Origin: Peribacillus sp. FSL P2-0133
GTDB lineage: Bacteria; Bacillota; Bacilli; Bacillales; DSM-1321
Assembly: GCF_037975445.1 (NCBI RefSeq)
Contig: NZ_CP150254.1
Coordinates: forward strand, 1,920,001 to 1,984,000
Length of the DNA stretch: 64,000 nucleotides
Direction: 5' to 3'
Position numbers and translations under genes: made by a program. This document shows, in pieces, positions 36,503 to 44,792 of the stretch. Position 1 is the first letter of the stretch, and each line of letters starts with the position of its first letter. Under the pieces are notes generated by a model. The model saw nothing but the letters and a program-made list of their open reading frames with translations. It had not been told where the DNA came from and made no database searches.

Positions 36503-36985
36503 TATTTTGGACAAACTTTGCGAACATGATATATTTGGCTACCCTAAACTATCAACTTTAAAAGATAATCGGAATTAGATAGGTGGGGGGATTAAGTTGT
36601 TTTTACCTACCAAAACCCAGTAGGTAATTTTAAACGCCCTAAATGGCATTTAAAACTGTAGACAAAAGTGGGTCTATCTAAAAGTTAAAACAAAGTTGAT
36701 TGGATCGCACGCGGAAAGCGAGTGCCTGGAGGCAACGTTCAAATTGGACAAACCGTTAAAAAACTGTAGACAAACTCGATTTTCATCGAGTTCGCCTACA
36801 GGCTGAAACGCTCTAAATGGCGTTTTGTTAATGGTAGGGTTTATCTACAAGATTTCTTGAATCTGTAAAAATAAAACACACAAAACTTCCGAATTACCCT
36901 TTGAAAGGAGCATTTTGCTCCTAATCTAATTTGAAATGTGGGAATTCCACACTTAGGAATTTAGTGCCCTCTACTTTTAATCGGT
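36503..36985. repeat. Repeat-rich non-coding stretch
   Basis: No gene is seen. AAACGCCCTAAATGGCATTT (about 36632-36651) and AAACGCTCTAAATGGCGTTT (about 36808-36827) are near-identical; the second is itself a hairpin (AAACGC/GCGTTT). AAACTGTAGACAAA occurs twice (about 36653 and 36770). A core GTTGATTGGATCG...GAGTGCCTGGAGG (about 36694-36738) matches the element at 11583. AACTCGATTTTCATCGAGTT is a small hairpin at about 36774-36793. This is a typical composite of dispersed Bacillaceae repeats. Confidence 0.6.
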
Positions 36986-38305
36986 CTATTCCGTTTTAGT
37001 CTCCAATTCACTATTAACTCGATATATCTTTCTAGGTCTTCCTTTAGCTGTAGGTGCTTCTTCACCAATTATTTCGGCAATCTCCTGCTCGACTAAACCA
37101 TTAAGAATTCGCCGTGCGTTCCGGGGTGTCATTTTTAACCATTCTGCAAGAATTGATGCTGTTATAGAGTGGTTCCCTGTTCTTTTTTGTACAGACAAAA
37201 TCTTGTTAAGTGTTGTAATAGTGACGCCACACTGTTTAAGTTTTTCACTTATTTCCTTATTCTCCGTTCGATAGCCAAAAGAAATGCTTTCTTGTTCTTT
37301 AAGAGGACCTTCAATAATCCCTCTATCATCAACAAGGAATGCACAAAAAGAATCGTAATTTTGTGCATGATTTAAAGCGAGCCTTGCATTTTCCTCCGCA
37401 GCTAGTGCAGTTTCTCCATAGCCGATCCCAACGTTCGATGGTAATTCCGAAATTAGAGCTAATTTTTCCAGAAGATCTCCAATTTGTTGCCCTGTTTCTT
37501 TTATGGAACCTCTGGTGGAGAAAACCACAAATGTTCCAACCCCAAGAGGTACAAAAGTACCGAAAATTGATTCGGAAAAGTTTAATACAGCATCTTGTAC
37601 TTTTAAGTTCAAGCGATGTAAATCGTAGGAAATGGTGTGGTGATTCATGTTTGTATCCATGTTCTCTACTTTGATAAATATAGCAGCAATTTGTGATTGT
37701 TTAAAATGAAGGGTTTCCCATTTTTGGATCGCTGTTTTTAGCGTTTCACGTATGTTGCTGCGTGTAGGGGTTACTCGATACACAGGAATCCCTTGTAACT
37801 TCAATTGTTCGTATACAAAGTATAGACAGGTAATGCAAATATCAACTTGTCCCTCTTTAAATAGTTTTTGATGAAATGAAAGAAGATCCTGGAGAGAAGT
37901 ATCATGAAGATATTCATGAACATGAATATCTTCATATGAAATGCCGAGATCATGATATGTCTCATATACATCACTTTCTTTAAGCAAATCAATACTCATC
38001 CGATTGAGGCTTTTAGAATCTTTATAACCCACTTCCACCAACGTTTTTGTTAAGCTTGCCCCATCTAAGTTAAGATAAAAAAAAGGTTGTTTGGAACCGC
38101 TTTTTTCTACAAAAGGATAGAGGGCTGGGCCTGCAAAAATCCAAAGGTCGACCAACTGTTGATTTTGTTTCACGATATTTGTCGCCTCTTCAGCATTTTG
38201 ATATCCAAATGGAATCGGGTACAGTCTGTCGGAGTATTCTTTTGCAATATCGCATATAATCTGTACATAGTCACTTGGACCAACAATTCCGGCTTTTATT
38301 TTCAT
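36986..38305 (-). CDS. Three-part transcriptional regulator, paralog of 33231-34490
   Basis: A 439-residue regulator with the same layout as its paralog. The N-terminal half is alpha/beta (KAGIVGPSDYVQIICDIAK). The GGDEF-like part is SNVGIGYGETALAAEENARL. The C-terminal winged helix (TPRNARRILNGLVEQEIAEI) ends KGRPRKIYRVN. It is divergent from the flavin-reductase/monooxygenase operon, and the perfect TTATTTAAGGAA inverted repeat in the gap is its likely operator. The same operator precedes the aminotransferase gene at 46514. The operator position just after the promoters suggests repression relieved by a ligand. A 15-bp perfect inverted repeat lies inside the coding region at 37904-37935. 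Confidence 0.75.
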   Translation of the reverse strand: MKIKAGIVGPSDYVQIICDIAKEYSDRLYPIPFGYQNAEEATNIVKQNQQLVDLWIFAGPALYPFVEKSGSKQPFFYLNLDGASLTKTLVEVGYKDSKSLNRMSIDLLKESDVYETYHDLGISYEDIHVHEYLHDTSLQDLLSFHQKLFKEGQVDICITCLYFVYEQLKLQGIPVYRVTPTRSNIRETLKTAIQKWETLHFKQSQIAAIFIKVENMDTNMNHHTISYDLHRLNLKVQDAVLNFSESIFGTFVPLGVGTFVVFSTRGSIKETGQQIGDLLEKLALISELPSNVGIGYGETALAAEENARLALNHAQNYDSFCAFLVDDRGIIEGPLKEQESISFGYRTENKEISEKLKQCGVTITTLNKILSVQKRTGNHSITASILAEWLKMTPRNARRILNGLVEQEIAEIIGEEAPTAKGRPRKIYRVNSELETKTE

Positions 38306-38591
38306 AGTCGAACACCACCTAATAGAATAACTTGCAAATTTTCCAAAAACATTATGTATTATTTAGGGAAATATATTAATTAATTGATTAGTTCCTTCAT
38401 TTTTGCTTACTAATCTTTTAAGTTTTCTTTTCGGATATTCTCTAATCGATTATAACAATTATAGTAAACATTAGTATATATGTTGAATGAATTGCTCTAT
38501 TGCAACAAGCAGTATTTCTTCCCTTAAAAGAAACGGACCTTTAATAGATGATGAAGAAAAATAAAATAATAAGAATTATTAGAAAATTCAG

Positions 38592-38658
38592 TTGACAATC
38601 AGCTGGATTTTTTTTATGATTTATTTAAGGAACACATTAAGAATAATTCCTTAAATAA
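38592..38658 (+). promoter_or_regulatory. Promoter and operator of the flavin reductase/monooxygenase operon
   Basis: TTGACA (38592-38597), 17-bp spacer, TATGAT (38615-38620). Directly downstream TTATTTAAGGAA (38621-38632) and TTCCTTAAATAA (38647-38658) form a perfect 12-bp inverted repeat spanning the start point. The inner part AAGAATAATTCCTTA resembles the operator at 46407-46423. The remaining part of the gap 38306-38591 is AT-rich with nothing else recognised. Confidence 0.75.
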
Positions 38659-38678
38659 AAAAGGGGGATGCATTTTAT

Positions 38679-39191
38679 ATGAGTAATATCTCTTCTCGAG
38701 ATAATCAATCGTTACAGTTAGTGAGTCCTGAATCATTTAGAAATGTAATCAGTCATTTCACCAGTGGAGTATCGATAATTACAGTAAGGGAAAGTGAAAT
38801 AGATTATGGGATTACTGCCAGCGCAGTTAGTTCCGTGTCTCTTGAGCCTCCAATGCTACTTGTATGTGCCAATAAAAATACAGGTACATGCCATGCTATT
38901 TCGAAAGAAGGTTCATTTACTGTAAACATTCTTGCTGAAAACCAGGGGGAGCTTGCGATGCAGTTTGCCAGGTCAAACACTGAGAAGTTCAAAGGTGTGG
39001 AAATGTCCTATGGCGAACTAGGTAACCCTGTTTTAAACAATACGCTTGCCCAAATTGAATGCCGGGTGGTCGAAGAAGTAACAGGAGGTACTCATTCCGT
39101 CTTTCTGGCGGAGGTTCAAAAAGCCCATGCACTCATAGGGGATCCGCTCGTGTATTTCAAAGGAGAATTTGGTTCGTTCAAGAAAGCTTAA
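38679..39191 (+). CDS. Flavin reductase (HpaC/RutF-like)
   Basis: A 170-residue flavin reductase-like domain protein that reduces FAD or FMN with NAD(P)H and supplies it to a partner monooxygenase. Signatures are FTSGVSIITVRE, GITASAVSSVSLEPPMLLVC and NILAENQ. It starts behind AAAAAGGGGGATG. It is the first gene of the operon with the HpaB-type oxygenase 82 bases downstream, so they form a two-component monooxygenase. The same family provides RutF of the Rut pyrimidine pathway. Confidence 0.92.
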   Translation: MSNISSRDNQSLQLVSPESFRNVISHFTSGVSIITVRESEIDYGITASAVSSVSLEPPMLLVCANKNTGTCHAISKEGSFTVNILAENQGELAMQFARSNTEKFKGVEMSYGELGNPVLNNTLAQIECRVVEEVTGGTHSVFLAEVQKAHALIGDPLVYFKGEFGSFKKA

Positions 39192-39273
39192 AACTGAAGG
39201 TAAAACAAGCTGTTTGTCTAAGTCCTTTCAAAATGAAAATTAGATAACAAATCATCTAAAAGGAGGAAATAGT

Positions 39274-40737
39274 ATGGCTTTAATGACTGGTAAGCAATAT
39301 CGTGAATCATTGAATGACGGCAGGGAAGTATTCATCGATGGGGAAAGGGTCACAAATGTAGCTGAACACCCATCGTTTAAACCGATAGTTGATGTGAAAG
39401 CAAGAATGTATGACATGGCCTTTGATCCTGAAAACAAGGAGAAGTTAACAACTCGATTGGAAGATGGCGAAGTCGTTTCCCGAGCGTATAAAGCTCCAAA
39501 GACTAAAGAAGATTTAACTGGAATCCGCAATCACGTGGAAACTGTGCTTGATGATCTTGGCGGAGTTGTATACCGTGTTGGTGATGAAACGATAGGTGAA
39601 ATGTGGTCCTTATATGACGCGCAGGATAAATTAAATGAAATTAACCCTACTTATGCGAAAAATATTGCGAATCATATCGATCGAGTGGCAAGGGAAGACT
39701 TGTTCCATGTTTCCGCTAATACGGATCCAAAAGGTGACCGAAGCAAACTTTTTAGCGGAAAAGATGGCGGAACCCTGTTGCATGTAGTTGAAGAAAACGA
39801 TAAAGGAATTGTCGTAAAAGGTGCGAAGTTTGAAACGGCTGCCGCTTATGCTCACCAGGCATTCGTTAAACCGACTATCTTGAACTGGGAAGCCGGTGAA
39901 GAAACAATGGCGCCATTTGCTTGTGGATTCATAGCTGATATGGGAGCTCCTGGATTAAAGCACATTTGCCGTACGTCCCTCGGGACAGGAAAAAATGATA
40001 CAGATTATCCGATTTCTACAAAATTTGAAGAAATTGATACATTGCTAATATTCGATAACGTACTTATTCCATGGGAAAACGTTTTGTTCCATCGTTCTTT
40101 GGCCTCTGCTGCGTACATTCGTTCCACACTGCATCGGTATTCTGCTTTTAACTACGTCCTTAGAGTATTGCGCAGAGCAGATTATTTGCTAGGAACGGCT
40201 TTATTGAACGTTGAACAAACAGGTCTGACAAAGCTGCAGGCAGTAAGGGAAAAAATATCTCAGCTTATTAATTATCGTGAAGGAATTAATGCTCATTTAA
40301 CAGCTGCTGTTGCAAATGCGGAAGTCAGCCCCGGCGGTTTAATGATGCCAAACCAATCTCTTCTTTACACTGGCCGTGTATTTGCACTATCTAATTTCCC
40401 GGCGATGGCGCATTTAACAAGGGAACTCGTAGGAGGGCAGCTAGCCGTTACACCAGATTCCGAAACTTTTGCGGATCCAGCGATTCAAGAATATGTAGAT
40501 AAGTACTATTCCGTTGGTGAGTGGAGCGCGAAAGAAAGAGGAAAATTACTATACTTTGCGAGAGACCTCTTGAATTCTTCTTATGCAGGGCATAGAACTA
40601 CCTTTGAATTGTTTGCTCAAAGTCCTCCATTTGCTCAACAGATGTCAGTTTTCAATAGCTTCGATATGGAAGCACAACGCGAAATGGTTCGTAAAGCAGC
40701 GGATTTAAATGCAGCTATTACTGTTACTAATCAGTAA
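39274..40737 (+). CDS. HpaB-family flavin-dependent monooxygenase, oxygenase component
   Basis: A 487-residue oxygenase of the 4-hydroxyphenylacetate 3-monooxygenase (HpaB) family with an acyl-CoA-dehydrogenase-like fold using free reduced flavin. It has MTGKQYRESLNDGREVFIDG at the start, SRAYKAPKTKEDL and the central ETMAPFACGFIADMGAPGLK. The start follows AAAGGAGG. No genes for homoprotocatechuate breakdown are near, so canonical 4-hydroxyphenylacetate hydroxylation is not supported. Neighbours (FAD synthetase, RidA, carbamoyl-amino-acid hydrolase) suggest attack on a nitrogen heterocycle or nitrogenous aromatic instead; this is inference. Confidence 0.85.
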   Translation: MALMTGKQYRESLNDGREVFIDGERVTNVAEHPSFKPIVDVKARMYDMAFDPENKEKLTTRLEDGEVVSRAYKAPKTKEDLTGIRNHVETVLDDLGGVVYRVGDETIGEMWSLYDAQDKLNEINPTYAKNIANHIDRVAREDLFHVSANTDPKGDRSKLFSGKDGGTLLHVVEENDKGIVVKGAKFETAAAYAHQAFVKPTILNWEAGEETMAPFACGFIADMGAPGLKHICRTSLGTGKNDTDYPISTKFEEIDTLLIFDNVLIPWENVLFHRSLASAAYIRSTLHRYSAFNYVLRVLRRADYLLGTALLNVEQTGLTKLQAVREKISQLINYREGINAHLTAAVANAEVSPGGLMMPNQSLLYTGRVFALSNFPAMAHLTRELVGGQLAVTPDSETFADPAIQEYVDKYYSVGEWSAKERGKLLYFARDLLNSSYAGHRTTFELFAQSPPFAQQMSVFNSFDMEAQREMVRKAADLNAAITVTNQ

Positions 40738-40765
40738 TCTTAAATATAGAAAGGGGAAGTTTTCA

Positions 40766-41356
40766 TTGGAAATACATACACAAGGTACTTTACAGCTTTC
40801 TGCATCGGTTCTATCGATTGGTGCACTCGACGGCATTCACAGGGGGCATCAAGCATTGCTATTAAAGGCAAAAGAACGGGCCATGAAGCTTGGAGTTCCT
40901 TTGGTTGTATATACTTTTGATCCTCCTCCAAAAGTCTTTTTTAAAGGCTGCCAACTGTTAATGTCAGTGGAAGAGAAGCTTCAGCGCCTCGAAATGCTAG
41001 GAGTTGACCATGTTATAGTCGGTCCATTTGATGAAGCGTTTACTCAAAAGGAAGTTTCGGTATTCATTGAAGAATTAAAAGAAACAAATCCCATTGAAAT
41101 CTGGGAAGGCCCTAACTTCTTATTCGGAAAAAATAGAAAGGGCACCATCGAAGTTTTACGCCTCTATTTTAAAGTAGAAGTGTTAAAGCCCTTGACATGT
41201 GAACGAGGTGAAATGATCTCTTCTTCACGCATTCGCAAGCTTTTGCAACAAGGAAACTACCTTCAGGCAAAAAAGCTGCTAGGGGCCGAGTATTTTACGA
41301 TGATTTCAATGTGTGAGAACCAATATGCCAGAAAAAATAGGTTGGAAATTCATTAA
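40766..41356 (+). CDS. Single-domain FAD synthetase (RibF adenylyltransferase domain only)
   Basis: A 196-residue protein with the nucleotidyltransferase fold of RibF: IGALDGIHRGH (the H-x-x-H-like ATP site), the central WEGPNFLFGKNRKG and ISSSRIRKLL. RibF proteins are usually about 310 residues with a C-terminal riboflavin kinase domain; that domain is absent here, so it should make FAD from FMN only. The TTG at 40766 follows AAAGGGGA; the ATG at 40709 lies inside the oxygenase gene. Its place right after an FAD-using oxygenase suggests a dedicated cofactor supply. Confidence 0.85.
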   Translation: MEIHTQGTLQLSASVLSIGALDGIHRGHQALLLKAKERAMKLGVPLVVYTFDPPPKVFFKGCQLLMSVEEKLQRLEMLGVDHVIVGPFDEAFTQKEVSVFIEELKETNPIEIWEGPNFLFGKNRKGTIEVLRLYFKVEVLKPLTCERGEMISSSRIRKLLQQGNYLQAKKLLGAEYFTMISMCENQYARKNRLEIH

Positions 41357-41386
41357 TATAATAAGAAGCAAGGGAGAATTAAGAAA

Positions 41387-41818
41387 ATGGAAATTAAAAG
41401 ATACCGTAAATTTGAAACGAATAAATTTTATCCAGCTGATATGGGGGAGGCATCTCATCACGTAGCAAATGAGTTTTCTATGGTTGTTCGTGCTGGAAAC
41501 CGTATTTTTATGAGAGGGCAAACTGCATTTGATCTGGAAGGTAATTTTCACGGGGAGAATGATGTTATTGAACAGACAGAGAATGCTTGTCGCTGCATCA
41601 AGCAGTTGCTTGAAGAAGCAGGGGGGAAAATGGAAGACGTTTGCAAACTCACAACTTATGTTACTGATCGTTCCTATCGAAAAGAAGCCTACGCTGTTAT
41701 TGCTAAGCATTTTAAAGGCGTATATCCAGTTAGTACAGGACTTGTCGTCAATGGGCTTGCTCTTCCTGAAATGCTGGTGGAAATAGACGTCGAAGCAATT
41801 ATTAGCAGTAAGGAATAA
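41387..41818 (+). CDS. RidA-family (RutC-like) protein
   Basis: A 143-residue YjgF/YER057c/UK114 protein. Members hydrolyse reactive enamine/imine intermediates or aminoacrylate, and some act as ring-fission product deaminases. Seen are RGQTAFDLEGNF, the CKLTTYVTDRSYRKEAYAVI segment and the C-terminal LPEMLVEIDVEAI. It starts 30 bases after the FAD synthetase. In the Rut pathway RutC belongs to this family, which is one basis for proposing a related pathway here. Confidence 0.9.
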   Translation: MEIKRYRKFETNKFYPADMGEASHHVANEFSMVVRAGNRIFMRGQTAFDLEGNFHGENDVIEQTENACRCIKQLLEEAGGKMEDVCKLTTYVTDRSYRKEAYAVIAKHFKGVYPVSTGLVVNGLALPEMLVEIDVEAIISSKE

Positions 41819-41848
41819 GGGGATATGACGAATATAAATTAAACGAAT

Positions 41849-41893
41849 GGAGCAGCAACTATTGAAAAGAATCATGTTTGTTGCTCCTTATTT
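41849..41893 (+). terminator. Hairpin between ridA-like and DUF1028 genes
   Basis: GGAGCA-G-CAA (41849-41858) pairs with TTG-T-TGCTCC (about 41879-41887), followed by TTATTTTCTC. It may attenuate transcription within the operon. Confidence 0.55.
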
Positions 41894-41913
41894 TCTCAAG
41901 GGAGGATTAAAAA

Positions 41914-42603
41914 ATGAACATAACAAGTACGTTTTCCGTGGCAGGACGTTGCTCTTCAACAGGAGCTTTAGGAGCTATTGTCACTTCCAGCAGCCCCGCT
42001 GTTGGGGCAAGATGTCCTTGGGTCAAATCAAATATAGGTGTCATCCTGACGCAAAATGTCACAGATCCCAGACTAGCGGACATAGGACTTTCAGCTTTGG
42101 AAAAAGGTTACAGCGCCCAAGCGTCAATTCGGACAATGGTTGCTGCCTCAGACTTTCCTGATTTTAGACAGCTGGCTGTTGTCGATGCCAACGGGGAATC
42201 AAGCGTGTTTACAGGTGAAAAAGCGCTTGGAGTACACGGGGACTATTATGCAGATAATGTTGCCAGCATAGGTAACCTGTTAAGCAATCCAGAAATCCCA
42301 AAAGCGATGGGCCAACATTTTCTTGAACGGAAGGACCTTTCTTTACCTGAGCGGTTAATTTCAGCTCTTGAACTCGGTTTTAACATGGGAGGGGAGCTTG
42401 ATCAAGAACATTCTATTGCACTCTTGGTCTATCATCCGGATACTCCGTTTGCTTATGTAGATCTGCGTGTTGATTATAGCGATGATCCACTAAATGATTT
42501 GAAAAAACTATGGGAGATTTATAGTCCGCAAGCAGAAAATTATAAATCTAGGGCAATTGAGCCGGATCTCGCACCTTCCTATGGGGTAAAAGGTGACGAA
42601 TAA
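41914..42603 (+). CDS. DUF1028-family protein
   Basis: A 229-residue protein with the DUF1028 pattern: TFSVAGRCSSTGALGAIV at the start, then NVTDPRLADIGLSALEKG, GDYYADNVASIGNLL and the C-terminal YVDLRVDYSDDPLNDLKKL. The family has no agreed function, but its genes commonly occur beside RidA-type and amidohydrolase genes. The N-terminal strand pattern recalls Ntn-type hydrolases; an amide- or peracid-hydrolase role is only a suggestion. It starts behind GGGAGGATTAAAAA. Confidence 0.85.
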   Translation: MNITSTFSVAGRCSSTGALGAIVTSSSPAVGARCPWVKSNIGVILTQNVTDPRLADIGLSALEKGYSAQASIRTMVAASDFPDFRQLAVVDANGESSVFTGEKALGVHGDYYADNVASIGNLLSNPEIPKAMGQHFLERKDLSLPERLISALELGFNMGGELDQEHSIALLVYHPDTPFAYVDLRVDYSDDPLNDLKKLWEIYSPQAENYKSRAIEPDLAPSYGVKGDE

Positions 42604-42657
42604 AAGGTAACGCTAACCAGTTTGGAGTTCCTAGGGGAAAGGTGGCAGTGAACAGCT

Positions 42658-43899
42658 ATGAAAATCAATATTGACCGATTATTGTCGGACATCAAGGAGT
42701 ATGCTGAATACGGAAAAAATGATCAAGGAGGAGTGACAAGGCCCAGTTTTTCACAAGCCGATAATGAAGTGCGTGCACGGTTTATTAAGGAATTAGAGGA
42801 TATGGATTTAAAGGTCACTATTGACGGGGCCGCTAATATTTGGGGAAGGCACAAGGGGAATGGAAAAAAACAAGGCAGTATTGTCATTGGTTCACACCTT
42901 GATTCCGTTCCGAATGGAGGCAAGTATGATGGCCCGTTAGGTGTTCTTATGGCGAAAGAAATTATTAAAACATTAATTGAAAATAACGTGATTCTTGACC
43001 ATGACTTGGAAATCGTTTCATTTACGGCTGAAGAATCTAATGATTTTAACTTATCAACGTTCGGAAGCCGTTCTTTCGTCGGCCGATTGAAAATCGGGAT
43101 GCTGAAAGATGTCTTTGATTCCACAGGTGCCCGGCTTAGTGATGAACTGATTAAAGCTGGGGGAGGCCTTGATAAATTCCCAATGATGAAGGAAATGGGA
43201 AAAGACAAAAGGGCTTTTATTGAACTGCACATTGAGCAGGGACAGCGATTGGAAAGTAAAAATATATCCATGGCGGTCATCAACAAAGTTGTCGGAACTT
43301 ATCGAAGTAAAGTAAGGGTTATCGGGCAGTCTAATCACTCCGGTACGACAATGATGGAACATCGGAAGGATGCATTAACTGCTGTAGCTGAAATGATCCT
43401 AGAAGTGGAACGTCATTGCCAAGAAAGCAGCAGCAGTGTAGTTGGAACAGTCGGCAAATTGACTGTTTTTCCGAATGCGGCAAATATTATTCCAGGACGA
43501 GTTGATTTTATCTATGAAGTCAGAGGAGAAACAGAAGAGGGAATTCAACATAAGATCAACGTAATACAAGGCGCTTGGGAAGAAATCGCCAGGAAAAGAA
43601 AGGTGGACATTCAGCATCAGGTTTTTCTTGATCAAAAACCAGTTGTTTTAGATGAGGATATTGTTCATATATTGCTAAGCACGGCTCAGGAGATGGAAGA
43701 ACCTTTTATGACGTTCCCCAGTATGGCAATACATGATGCAGCGCATATGGCAATGATTACAAAATCAGCCATGGTCTTCGTGAAAAGCATTGATGGGAAG
43801 AGTCATTGCCCAGAAGAATACAGTCTGCCTAAGGATATTGAAAAAGCCGGTAACTTAATTTTGCAGGGAATTATGAACATTGATCGGGAATTGACGTAG
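42658..43899 (+). CDS. M20-family N-carbamoyl-L-amino acid hydrolase/allantoate amidohydrolase-like
   Basis: A 413-residue zinc-dependent hydrolase of the AllC/HyuC/beta-ureidopropionase group. Metal-site segments are visible: SHLDSVPNGGKYDGPLG, TAEESNDFNLSTFGSRSFVG, ELHIEQGQRLE and, near the end, HDAAHMAM. The dimerisation domain lies in the middle (VGTYRSKVRVIGQSNHSGTT). It removes a carbamoyl (or allantoate-type) group, giving an amino acid, CO2 and ammonia. As last intact gene of the operon it fits a pathway that opens a ureide- or amide-containing ring. Stereo- and substrate preference are unknown. Confidence 0.88.
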   Translation: MKINIDRLLSDIKEYAEYGKNDQGGVTRPSFSQADNEVRARFIKELEDMDLKVTIDGAANIWGRHKGNGKKQGSIVIGSHLDSVPNGGKYDGPLGVLMAKEIIKTLIENNVILDHDLEIVSFTAEESNDFNLSTFGSRSFVGRLKIGMLKDVFDSTGARLSDELIKAGGGLDKFPMMKEMGKDKRAFIELHIEQGQRLESKNISMAVINKVVGTYRSKVRVIGQSNHSGTTMMEHRKDALTAVAEMILEVERHCQESSSSVVGTVGKLTVFPNAANIIPGRVDFIYEVRGETEEGIQHKINVIQGAWEEIARKRKVDIQHQVFLDQKPVVLDEDIVHILLSTAQEMEEPFMTFPSMAIHDAAHMAMITKSAMVFVKSIDGKSHCPEEYSLPKDIEKAGNLILQGIMNIDRELT

Positions 43900-44157
43900 A
43901 ATTCCACAGTTTATGAGTTCAAGTTTTTAAATAGTATAGCCAGCTTTACATGATGGCTCCAATTTTTCATGAAGGATATTTACATTTTTGAACAAATAAG
44001 CTCCTTGCTGTTTTTTTCTATTAGAAATATTGCTCCGTACGTTACCTTTTACGGAAAATGATAGAGTTTGCCCTCTATTTTTTAATTATGGGACAAGGTG
44101 GTATCAGCATGTTTAAGGAATAGCTTCCAGGACATTGGAATGATCATACCATCTGTC
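43900..44157. other. Intergenic stretch without recognised genes
   Basis: AT-rich DNA after the M20 hydrolase. No intact frame, terminator or promoter is convincing. It runs into the decayed lyase fragment, so it may be part of the same degraded locus. Confidence 0.5.
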
Positions 44158-44490
44158 TTGCTTTAGAAGTTGGCCAATTTGAATAAAATGCTCCAATCAA
44201 TCAGTGTGATGAATAATGGGTTCCCTGTATTTACCGGATATTGTCTTTCAGGTATTGTGGCAAATGAAGATCGCCTTAAAGGGTATGTAGAAAAAAGTGT
44301 AGGCATTTTTACCGAAGTAAATCCCCATATTGGATATGAGATTGCAGCACATATCGCGAAAGAAGCATCGAAAATGGAAAATCCGTTCGTGAATTTTGCT
44401 CTAACAGAGCAAGAACCAGATCTGATTTTAAACCCTTTCGAAATGACCTAACCGGGGATTGCTGGTGCTGCACTGTTAGATTTAGACTAA
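44158..44490 (+). pseudogene. C-terminal fragment of an aspartase/fumarase-family lyase
   Basis: After LALEVGQFE, a stop and a frame change, the frame reads NKMLQSISVMNNGFPVFTGY, then CLSGIVANEDRLKGYVEKS and NPHIGYEIAAHIAKEA. This is the C-terminal domain of the AspA/FumC family. The end reads NPFEMT, a stop, then PGIAGAALLDLD, matching the usual end of these enzymes. About 350 N-terminal residues are gone. Such an ammonia-lyase would have fitted the amino-acid theme of the operon before decay. Confidence 0.8.
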
Positions 44491-44792
44491 TCCAGGATTG
44501 ACATCCATTCATTTTCGAATGATTGCTAACTCTCAGCTGTTCCTATATTTGATGGATAGAGGAATTAACTTATGAAATAAGTATATTTGTAGGTTTATCG
44601 ATCTTCTTAATTCATGAGAGTGCAAAACAATATGGAAATTTCATAATCGGATAAATAAGTATGGCTTTAGAGATTAAATAGAGTTAAATTCTATTATGGT
44701 AGCTTTTTAATTACAAAAGCCAATTTAAAAAAGTCAGGGGGATTGATTAATGGCATTTTTAACTGACAAACGCTCATTTTAACCGTTTAAGA
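44491..44792. other. Intergenic stretch before the second NhaC gene
   Basis: No intact gene. A 10-codon frame at 44750-44782 behind AGGGGGATTGATTA starts like a gene (MAFLTDKRSF) and stops, perhaps the lost start of a deleted gene. Confidence 0.35.

Noticed and set aside
36503-36985. CRISPR array or insertion sequence
   Set aside because: Repeats are few, unevenly spaced and palindromic, with no regular spacers, no cas genes and no transposase frame.
39274-40737. Canonical 4-hydroxyphenylacetate degradation (HpaBC)
   Set aside because: The oxygenase and reductase families fit, but no homoprotocatechuate dioxygenase or later hpa genes are present, and the neighbours point to nitrogen chemistry.
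41306-41875. 189-codon minus-strand frame
   Set aside because: It is antisense to the RidA gene and its flanks, with low-complexity hydrophobic content and no homology pattern.
42723-43286. 187-codon minus-strand frame
   Set aside because: It lies fully inside the M20 hydrolase gene, has no ribosome binding site and no recognisable protein features; it is a shadow of the real gene.
44170-44451. Intact 93-codon gene
   Set aside because: It is the C-terminal end of an aspartase/fumarase-type lyase, with the N-terminal part missing and family sequence continuing past the stop.
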